A DNA stretch of 6,760 bases from Ruminiclostridium sp. (GTDB taxonomy: Bacteria > Bacillota > Clostridia > Oscillospirales > Oscillospiraceae). The translations under genes and the position numbers were made by a program. Below, piece after piece: positions 1-5,623 of this stretch (positions within the stretch are counted from its first letter, which is position 1; every line of letters begins with the position of its first letter). The notes under the pieces are model-generated. The model ran no database searches, was not told the DNA's origin, and worked only from the letters and a program-made list of their open reading frames with translations. The stretch covers positions 1-6,760 of the forward strand of contig JAFZEB010000015.1 of the NCBI GenBank assembly GCA_017560855.1, in the 5' to 3' direction.

Positions 1-2
1 AG

Positions 3-2108
3 GCCAGCCAGGGCAGCACTACCTTCAGCGAGAGCAACGCCAAAGCCTGGGATGCTGAGTTCGACACCCTGTACTTTACCGGTGACCAGGGCGAACTGGC
101 CTTCGCCCCCACGTCCAACAGCGCCATTACCGAAGTGGCGGTCTCCAACGACAAGGGGGCCTCCTGGATGGCTCTTACGGCAGAGGAGGGCCTGTACACC
201 GCCCCCATCACATCCGGCAACAACATCCTCCGGGTGACTACCGAAACCGGCACGGCTTACCAGGTGGTCCGGGGTGACAAGATCTCCACCCGTCTGGTGA
301 ATGTCACCGACCCCGGTCAGCCCTTTGAGGCTGGGGACACCGTCCGTGTGATCCTGGACGGCCTCCATACCCCCATTCCCAAGATGGCCGGCAACTACAA
401 TCCCGGTGCCAAAGATAGCTTTGCAGAAGGAGCAGGCAGTCTGATCCAGCTGAACTACACCTTCTGCGGCAGCCCTGTCCAGGGAACGGGAAGACAGTAT
501 GACTTCATCACCAGCGGCAATGCCGTTGAGGTCACCATTCCGGAGTCCGAAGATGGCACTGTCGTCTCCCTCCAGGATGGCTACATCGGCCTGGGTGTGA
601 TCGGTCTGACGAAATTTGCCGACGGCGGCGACAGCCACCGCAATATTCCGGATGGCGGCTGCGTTACCCGCGACAGTAAGGCCACCGCTCACACCCGCAG
701 TGTGCTGCCTGACATCACCATTGAAGTGGGCGGTCTTCCCACCGGCAACACCGCTCCCTACATCCGTGACAACGCTGCGGAGACGGCCACCATCACCCTG
801 GGCAAGACCTATGCGGTCAACCTGACCACCATCTTTGGCGACCGTGAGGGGGATACCCTGACCTACAAACTGGCCGCCGGCGAGGATGCTGCTGCCATCG
901 ACAGCTACTACACCTTTACACCGGAGACGGTTGGTTCCTATACTCTGATCTTCACTGCCAACGACGGCCAGCTGGACAGCAAACCCCACACCGTCACCCT
1001 GACTGTGAAGGAAGCCCCTGCCGAAGAACCCGACGGGCCCGCTGCCCCTGACTTCGGCCTGTCCAAGGATGAGATCGACGGATATGTATATGTCAGCTTT
1101 GAGGACAAGGGTGTCCGTGTGGCTGGGGACGAAGGAACCTATCCCAAGGCCCTGGGCACCATTCTGAAAAAGACCCGTGTGCCCTATACCCAGGGCGACA
1201 CCATTGCCGATGTCACCCTGCGGGCACTGGATGCCTACGACTTTACCTACAGCCACACCGGAACCACCAAGTCCAATTTCTACCTCTCGTCCATCGGCAG
1301 CTTTACCGTCAAGGGCATTGACTATGACTCCTTCGGCGAGTTTGATGCCGGTACCGGTTCCGGCTGGATGATCACCTGGGATGATGTGTTCATCAACAAG
1401 GGTGCCTCCGAGTTCCAGGTTGAAAACGGGGATGTAATCCGTTGGCAGTACACCTGCCAGCTGGGCGCTGACATCGGCGATGACGGCTCTGCCGTTGGCG
1501 GCGGAAATCAGGCCCCGCAGGTTCCCCCCGAAGTCCTTCCCGAAGTGCCCCCCGTCACCTCTTCCCCTTATACTGACGTGACCGGCCACTGGGCAGAGAA
1601 GGCCATCACCTTCGTCTATGAAAAGGGTCTCATGACCGGCACCAAAGAGGATACCTTCTCCCCCGAGACTGAACTGAGCCGGGCCATGCTGGTGACCATC
1701 CTCTACCGCATGGAAGGGGAACCTGCCGTCATCGCCCAGAACACCTTCTCCGACGTGACGGACGGCACCTGGTACACCAACGCCGTCATCTGGGCCAGCC
1801 AGAACGGCATCGTCAACGGCGTGGGCAAGGACCGCTTTGCCCCCGACCGGGACATCACCCGGGAACAGATGGCCGCCATGCTTCTGCGCTACTCCGACTA
1901 CAAGGAATACGACACTACCCAGCGCAATGACCTCGCCGGCTACACCGATGCCGAGAGCATCAGCGGCTGGGCGCTGGAGGCCCTCCAGTGGGCCAACGGC
2001 GAGGGCCTCATCACCGGCCGCAAGGCGGACCTTCTAGTCCCCCAGGGTGACACCACCCGTGCCGAAACGGCCACCATTCTCATGCGTTACCTGGAAACCA
2101 TCGCATAA
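3..2108 (+). CDS. SLH-anchored surface protein with cadherin-like and DUF4430 (transcobalamin-like) domains, 5'-truncated
   Basis: The reading frame is open to the left edge, so the true start and any signal peptide lie outside; 701 residues are visible (numbered here from the codon at 3). GTG at 135 is in frame but lies inside continuous coding sequence with no convincing RBS, so it is not taken as the start. Residues about 1-245 are beta-rich and unrecognised. Residues about 249-336 look like a cadherin/Ig-like module (NTAPYI start, GDREGDTLTY, FTANDGQ, HTVTLTV end). Residues about 360-490 match DUF4430, the transcobalamin C-terminal-like fold, ending in SGWMITW, NGDVIRWQYT and CQLGADIG. 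A proline-rich linker (about 503-520, PEV repeats) leads to three SLH repeats (about 522-573, 581-633, 645-701) with SRAM, TREQ and TRAE versions of the TRAE anchor motif. SLH repeats bind secondary wall polymer, so the protein should sit on the cell surface. Its role as a ligand-binding partner of the downstream ECF transporter is inferred from the DUF4430 domain and neighbours. The missing N-terminus could hold further domains. Confidence 0.9.
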   Translation, partial: ASQGSTTFSESNAKAWDAEFDTLYFTGDQGELAFAPTSNSAITEVAVSNDKGASWMALTAEEGLYTAPITSGNNILRVTTETGTAYQVVRGDKISTRLVNVTDPGQPFEAGDTVRVILDGLHTPIPKMAGNYNPGAKDSFAEGAGSLIQLNYTFCGSPVQGTGRQYDFITSGNAVEVTIPESEDGTVVSLQDGYIGLGVIGLTKFADGGDSHRNIPDGGCVTRDSKATAHTRSVLPDITIEVGGLPTGNTAPYIRDNAAETATITLGKTYAVNLTTIFGDREGDTLTYKLAAGEDAAAIDSYYTFTPETVGSYTLIFTANDGQLDSKPHTVTLTVKEAPAEEPDGPAAPDFGLSKDEIDGYVYVSFEDKGVRVAGDEGTYPKALGTILKKTRVPYTQGDTIADVTLRALDAYDFTYSHTGTTKSNFYLSSIGSFTVKGIDYDSFGEFDAGTGSGWMITWDDVFINKGASEFQVENGDVIRWQYTCQLGADIGDDGSAVGGGNQAPQVPPEVLPEVPPVTSSPYTDVTGHWAEKAITFVYEKGLMTGTKEDTFSPETELSRAMLVTILYRMEGEPAVIAQNTFSDVTDGTWYTNAVIWASQNGIVNGVGKDRFAPDRDITREQMAAMLLRYSDYKEYDTTQRNDLAGYTDAESISGWALEALQWANGEGLITGRKADLLVPQGDTTRAETATILMRYLETIA
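1515..1556 (+). repeat. Proline-rich linker repeat (P-E-V type) before the SLH array
   Basis: The encoded stretch PQVPPEVLPEVPPV repeats a short Pro-(x)-Val/Glu-Val unit. It separates the DUF4430 domain from the first SLH repeat and looks like an extended, flexible wall-spanning spacer. It is a protein-level repeat rather than a DNA element. Confidence 0.6.
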
Positions 2109-2141
2109 AGTGGTTGGATTCCTGTAACATGCTACACTCTA

Positions 2142-2184
2142 CCCACAGCGTCTCCCCTCAACAAAGCGGGGAGGCGCTGTCGGG
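2142..2184 (+). terminator. Strong intergenic hairpin, candidate terminator or attenuator lacking a clear U-tract
   Basis: ACAGCGTCTCCCC (2145-2157) pairs with GGGGAGGCGCTGT (2168-2180) over 13 bp with a single G-U wobble and a 10-base loop. CCC at 2142-2144 can extend the stem with GGG at 2182-2184 across one bulged C. It lies 34 bp after the stop of the upstream gene, a usual place for an intrinsic terminator. However, the bases that follow (CTGTTATACT) are not a proper run of U. It may instead be a partial terminator or an mRNA-stabilising or processing hairpin that tunes expression between the first gene and the rest. Confidence 0.45.
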
Positions 2185-2185
2185 C

Positions 2186-2194
2186 TGTTATACT
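2186..2194 (+). promoter_or_regulatory. Candidate extended -10 promoter (TGTTATACT)
   Basis: TG-T-TATACT matches the extended -10 pattern TGnTATAAT with one mismatch. A -35 hexamer at normal spacing would fall in the hairpin arm near 2166-2171 (GCGGGG) and does not match TTGACA. If used, transcription would begin near 2201 and give a very short leader before the RBS at 2207. This would let the barrel protein, membrane DUF4430 protein and ECF genes be expressed apart from the first gene. The call rests on one short motif and is weak. Confidence 0.3.
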
Positions 2195-2206
2195 CCCCCA
2201 TAAAAC

Positions 2207-2212
2207 AGGAGG
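2207..2212 (+). promoter_or_regulatory. Ribosome binding site AGGAGG of the barrel-SLH gene
   Basis: A perfect AGGAGG sits 7 bases before the ATG at 2220. It fixes that start, which is followed directly by a typical signal peptide. Confidence 0.85.
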
Positions 2213-2219
2213 ATTTTCC

Positions 2220-3830
2220 ATGAAAGTTCAAGCAAAACGGGCTGTGAGCCTGCTGCTGGCCCTGGTCCTTACTCTGGGCCTGACGGCAAACGCCGCTCAG
2301 GTCAGCGCCCATCTGGACCAGACCGCCCGGTATCTCCACACCACCGTCAAGGATCCCCAGGTGGGTTCCGTAGGCGGCGAGTGGGCCGTTTTAGGGCTGG
2401 CCCGCAGCGGCTATGCCGTCCCGGACAGCTACTATACGACCTACTATAAAACCGTAGAGGACTATGTGCAGGACAGAAAGGGTGTCCTGCACAGCAAGAA
2501 GTACACTGAATATTCCCGGGTCATCCTGGCCCTCACCGCCATCGGCAAAGACCCCCGGGATGTGGCGGGCTATGACCTGACCCTCCCTCTGGGAGACTAT
2601 GACAAAACGGTCTGGCAGGGGTTGAACGGCCCCATCTGGGCACTCATCGCTCTGGATGCCGGGGACTACCCTGTGCCCGGGAACCCCCAGGCCAAGACCC
2701 AGGCAACCCGTCAGATGTATGTGGACTGTATTTTGAACCGACAGAATCCCGACGGCGGCTGGAGCCTGAACGCGGGGGATACCACCTCCGACCCGGATAT
2801 CACCGGCATGGCCCTTCAGGCCCTGGCCCAGTATCAGGACCAGGCCCAGGTGCGGACGGCCATCCACCGGGCGTTGGCCTGTATGTCTGCCCGGCAGAAT
2901 GCCAGCGGCGGGTTCTCCTCCTGGGAGACCGAGAACGTGGAGAGCTGTGTTCAGATGCTTGTGGCCCTGTGTGAGCTGGGGCTGACCCCGGAGGATGCCC
3001 GCTTTGTCAAGAACGGAAACACCCTTTTGGATGTGCTGGCAACCTACCGCCAGTCTGACGGCAGCTACTGCCACACCAGAGGAGACGGCGGCAACGGGAT
3101 GGCTACGGAACAGGCCTTCTACGCCCTGGTGGCTGTCCAGCGGGCCGAAAGCGGAAAGAACAGCCTGTACGACATGGCCGATGCCCTCCCTCTGGGGAGC
3201 GGAAAGGATGCCCAGGGCTTGCCCGGGAAGCACAAGGATGTAAAGCCCGCCCAGGTGGTCACCCCCGGCCTGACCTTCTCGGACACCAACACTCACGCCA
3301 ACCGGAGGGCCATCGAAGCCCTGGCCGCCCGGGGGATCATCAACGGCATGGGGGACGGTACCTTCGGCCCGGACAAGACCATGACCCGGGCCCAGTTTGC
3401 CGCCATCGTGGTCCGGGGCCTGGGCCTGCCCCAGCAGGCGGTCACCGTCTTTGGGGATGTGAAGGCCACAGATTGGCACGCCCCCTATGTGGGCACCGCC
3501 TACACCTACGGCATCGTCAACGGCCGGTCGGCCAACACCTTTGATCCCAACGGCACCATCACCCGACAGGAGGCTGCCCTCATGGTGGCCCGGGCCGCCA
3601 AGCTCTGCGGTATGGACACCGAGATGAGCGCCCTGGCCGTCCGGGACGTGCTGGCCCAGTTCACCGACTATGTGACCGCCGCCGATTGGGCCAGAGCCGG
3701 TCTGGCCTTCTGCTATCGGGAGGGCATCCTGGACGACTCTGCCCTGGAGATCCGGCCCAAGGCGGCCATCCATCGGTGCGAAATCGCCCAGATGCTCTAC
3801 AACCTTCTGGGCACTGCCCAACTGCTGTGA
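2220..3830 (+). CDS. Secreted prenyltransferase/terpenoid-cyclase-fold alpha-barrel protein with three SLH domains
   Basis: The 536-residue protein begins with a signal peptide (basic MKVQAKR, hydrophobic 9-22, likely cleavage after ANA at 25 or A26). Residues about 27-320 form helical repeats of the prenyltransferase/squalene-oxidase (alpha6/alpha6 toroid) type, with the turn motifs QNPDGGWS (175-182), QNASGGFS (226-233) and QSDGSYC (278-284). The fold is shared by terpene cyclases, but also by the barrel of intrinsic factor and transcobalamin. The only DxDD-like site, DPDITG at 191-196, lacks the final Asp, and the surface location argues against a terpene cyclase. After a linker, three SLH repeats (about 351-402, 410-462, 480-532) carry TRAQ, TRQE and HRCE motifs for wall attachment. 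The next gene follows after 10 bp. Next to DUF4430 proteins and an ECF transporter, a ligand-binding (possibly corrinoid-binding) role is inferred, not shown. A protease-inhibitor-like or glycan-binding role cannot be excluded. Confidence 0.92.
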   Translation: MKVQAKRAVSLLLALVLTLGLTANAAQVSAHLDQTARYLHTTVKDPQVGSVGGEWAVLGLARSGYAVPDSYYTTYYKTVEDYVQDRKGVLHSKKYTEYSRVILALTAIGKDPRDVAGYDLTLPLGDYDKTVWQGLNGPIWALIALDAGDYPVPGNPQAKTQATRQMYVDCILNRQNPDGGWSLNAGDTTSDPDITGMALQALAQYQDQAQVRTAIHRALACMSARQNASGGFSSWETENVESCVQMLVALCELGLTPEDARFVKNGNTLLDVLATYRQSDGSYCHTRGDGGNGMATEQAFYALVAVQRAESGKNSLYDMADALPLGSGKDAQGLPGKHKDVKPAQVVTPGLTFSDTNTHANRRAIEALAARGIINGMGDGTFGPDKTMTRAQFAAIVVRGLGLPQQAVTVFGDVKATDWHAPYVGTAYTYGIVNGRSANTFDPNGTITRQEAALMVARAAKLCGMDTEMSALAVRDVLAQFTDYVTAADWARAGLAFCYREGILDDSALEIRPKAAIHRCEIAQMLYNLLGTAQLL

Positions 3831-3840
3831 GGAGGAACCT

Positions 3841-4698
3841 ATGTGGTGGAGAAAACACAAGGATAAACTCCTGATGGGCGGCCTTGCCCTGGTCCTGCTG
3901 ATTGCCGTCTACTGGTACGGGGGCAGCGCTCCCAGCATGCAGGGGTGGACGGTGGAGGATACTCCCGCCCAGATGCAGGAGGTCCCTGCAGTGGAGGAGA
4001 CAACAGAGTCTCTCCCGGCGGAAGTTCCCCAGGAGGAACCGGCACCCCAGGCCGACCTGGACAGCCGCCCCGGCGGCACAGAGGGGGGCATGACCGCCCA
4101 GGAAAAGGAGGAGGCCGCAAAAGAGCTGGCCCCTGAGACCAACGACCCCGAAGAAGCCGGGGATAACGCCTGGTCCTCTATGCAGGGCATGGCCATCGAC
4201 CCAAACACCGGAAAGGACGCCTACCTCACCTCCCCTGTTCCCGAGGGGCGGCCCGTGCCTGTGGAGCCGGAGAGTGTGACCATCTCGGACCAAGCCTACA
4301 CCTGTACCCTCACCGTCCGGTGCGACACCATCCTGGACAACATGGCCTGGCTGGACCCGGCCAAGACCGACCTGGTCCCGGCAGACGGGGTGCTCTTCCC
4401 GGAAACCACCGTGACCTTCTACGAGGGGGAGAGCGTCTTCAACCTCCTCCAGCGGGAGATGAAAAAGGCGGGTATCCACCTGGAGTTTGTGAACACCCCC
4501 ATCTACAACTCGGCCTACATCGAGGGGATCGGAAACCTCTACGAGTTTGACTGCGGGGAGCTGTCCGGCTGGACCTACCGAGTCAACGGCTGGTTCCCCA
4601 ACTACGGCTGTTCCCGTTACCAGCTTCAGCCGGGGGATACCGTGGAATGGCTCTACACCTGCAAATTGGGGGTAGATGTGGGAGCCAATATTATATAA
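3841..4698 (+). CDS. Membrane-anchored DUF4430 (transcobalamin C-terminal-like) protein
   Basis: This is a 285-residue protein. A short basic N-terminus (WWRKHKDK) precedes one hydrophobic segment (about 11-27) with no lipobox Cys, so it should be an uncleaved membrane anchor with the rest outside. Residues about 35-145 are a low-complexity acidic, Pro/Glu/Ala-rich spacer, long enough to reach into the wall. Residues about 150-285 are DUF4430: TILDNM (163-168), ETTVTFYEGESVFNLLQ (188-204), the SGWTYRVNGWFPN core (242-254) and GDTVEWLYTCKLG (265-277). The core resembles the cobalamin-covering beta domain end of human intrinsic factor (TYWQFLSG...). Five cysteines lie in the domain (155, 161, 238, 257, 274) and disulfides are possible. 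AGGAGG overlapping the upstream stop (3830-3835), 5 bases before ATG, indicates translation coupled to the barrel gene. It is likely the membrane-proximal ligand carrier that hands over to the ECF complex; this role is inferred. Confidence 0.9.
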   Translation: MWWRKHKDKLLMGGLALVLLIAVYWYGGSAPSMQGWTVEDTPAQMQEVPAVEETTESLPAEVPQEEPAPQADLDSRPGGTEGGMTAQEKEEAAKELAPETNDPEEAGDNAWSSMQGMAIDPNTGKDAYLTSPVPEGRPVPVEPESVTISDQAYTCTLTVRCDTILDNMAWLDPAKTDLVPADGVLFPETTVTFYEGESVFNLLQREMKKAGIHLEFVNTPIYNSAYIEGIGNLYEFDCGELSGWTYRVNGWFPNYGCSRYQLQPGDTVEWLYTCKLGVDVGANII

Positions 4699-4720
4699 AA
4701 TAAGGAAGAAACCAAACGAA

Positions 4721-4727
4721 AGGAGGG
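4721..4727 (+). promoter_or_regulatory. Ribosome binding site AGGAGGG that fixes the ecfT start
   Basis: AGGAGGG lies 5 bases before the ATG at 4733. The earlier in-frame ATG at 4676 lies inside the end of the upstream gene, has no RBS and would add a charged, non-homologous-looking tail of 19 residues. The 4733 start is therefore preferred. Confidence 0.88.
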
Positions 4728-4732
4728 AGCCC

Positions 4733-5623
4733 ATGGAACATCGGGATGCCTTCTCTGGCTGTCACCCGGCCATCAACTTTATATACTTTGCCCTGGTGCT
4801 GGTCTTCACCATGGTCTTCCTCCATCCGGTGAGCCTGGCGGTCTCTCTGGGGACCGCCCTGGCCTACGCTGCCATGCTGAAGGGCGGGCGGGCCATCCGG
4901 TCCGGCATGAAGATTTTGGTGCCCATGATGCTCCTGGCAGCCATCCTGAACCCGGCCTTCAACCATGAGGGAGTCACCATTCTGACCTATCTGCCCTCGG
5001 GGAACCCGTTGACGTTGGAGAGCATCCTGCGGGGTCTGGCGGGGGCGGTCATGCTGGCCGCTGTCATCACCTGGTTCCAGTGCTACTCGGCGGTGATGAC
5101 CTCGGACAAGTTCGTCTACCTCTTTGGGCGGATCATTCCCGCTTTGAGCTTGGTGCTGAGTATGACCCTCCGGTTCATCCCCAAGGTCCGGGCCCAGCTG
5201 TCGGTGGTCACCCAGGCCCAGCGGTGTGTTGGGCGGGATGTGTCCCAGGGGAGCGTCACCCAGCGGGTGCGGACGGGAATCACCATTCTCTCCATCCTCA
5301 TCACCTGGAGTTTGGAGAATGCCATCGAGACGGCCGACTCCATGAAGAGCCGGGGCTACGGCCTCCCCGGACGGACGGCCTTTTCCATCTACCGTTTCGA
5401 CAAGCGGGACAAGGCCCTTCTGGTCTGGCTGCTGGCCCTGGGAGGATATATCCTGGCGGGGTGGCTCACCGGAAACCTGGCCTGGCAGTATGCCCCCATC
5501 CTGCAGGGGTCTGTGGGGCTCTTCCCCATGACCTTCCAGCTGGCCTACTTGGCCCTGTGCCTGACACCGGTATTATTAAAACGAAAGGAGGACCGGGCAT
5601 GGAAACAACTGCAAACAAAGTAA
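4733..5623 (+). CDS. ecfT: Energy-coupling factor transporter transmembrane protein EcfT (CbiQ family)
   Basis: A 296-residue integral membrane protein that, in ECF importers, couples ATP hydrolysis by the EcfA ATPases to tilting of the substrate-binding S component. Hydrophobic segments lie near 14-30, 33-48, 58-74, 97-115, 130-146, 182-196, 227-247 and 264-283; how many truly span the membrane cannot be settled by eye. The family hallmark IIPALSLVLSMTLRFIP (134-150) precedes the cytoplasmic coupling helices. The second coupling motif is canonical (ADSMKSRGYG, 201-210). The first reads AQRCVGRDV (162-170), with Val where the ARG-type motif usually has Arg. The length is normal for EcfT. It starts 34 bp after the DUF4430 gene and overlaps the ATPase gene by 25 bp, so it is part of the same operon. 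The cargo cannot be told from EcfT alone; the upstream transcobalamin-like proteins point to a corrinoid. Confidence 0.93.
   Translation: MEHRDAFSGCHPAINFIYFALVLVFTMVFLHPVSLAVSLGTALAYAAMLKGGRAIRSGMKILVPMMLLAAILNPAFNHEGVTILTYLPSGNPLTLESILRGLAGAVMLAAVITWFQCYSAVMTSDKFVYLFGRIIPALSLVLSMTLRFIPKVRAQLSVVTQAQRCVGRDVSQGSVTQRVRTGITILSILITWSLENAIETADSMKSRGYGLPGRTAFSIYRFDKRDKALLVWLLALGGYILAGWLTGNLAWQYAPILQGSVGLFPMTFQLAYLALCLTPVLLKRKEDRAWKQLQTK
5584..5591 (+). promoter_or_regulatory. Ribosome binding site AAAGGAGG of the ECF ATPase gene, inside ecfT
   Basis: AAAGGAGG lies 7 bases before the ATG at 5599 and within the last codons of ecfT. This supports a real 25-bp gene overlap and translational coupling, which helps keep the T and A subunits in proportion. 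Confidence 0.85.

Noticed and set aside
2114..2138. TTGGAT ... TACACT as a -35/-10 promoter
   Set aside because: The spacer is only 13 bases, too short for a sigma-70-type promoter.
2109..2219. Cobalamin riboswitch ahead of the barrel gene
   Set aside because: The gap is too short and no B12-box-like sequence is seen; if there is one, it should be upstream of the first gene, outside the window.
2220..3830. Functional squalene/terpene cyclase
   Set aside because: Signal peptide, SLH wall anchors and an incomplete DxDD site do not fit a membrane-associated intracellular cyclase.
2391..3860. Long antisense open frame of 489 codons opposite the barrel-SLH gene
   Set aside because: It is rich in Gly, His, Val and Gln with no domain, signal or RBS, and mirrors a well-supported GC-rich gene on the + strand; a codon-bias shadow.
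4676..4732. Upstream in-frame ATG as the ecfT start
   Set aside because: It lies within the preceding gene with no RBS, while ATG 4733 has AGGAGGG at ideal spacing.
3661..4734. Antisense open frame of 357 codons across the DUF4430 gene
   Set aside because: No recognisable domain, low-complexity composition, and fully overlapped by real + strand genes with proper RBSs.
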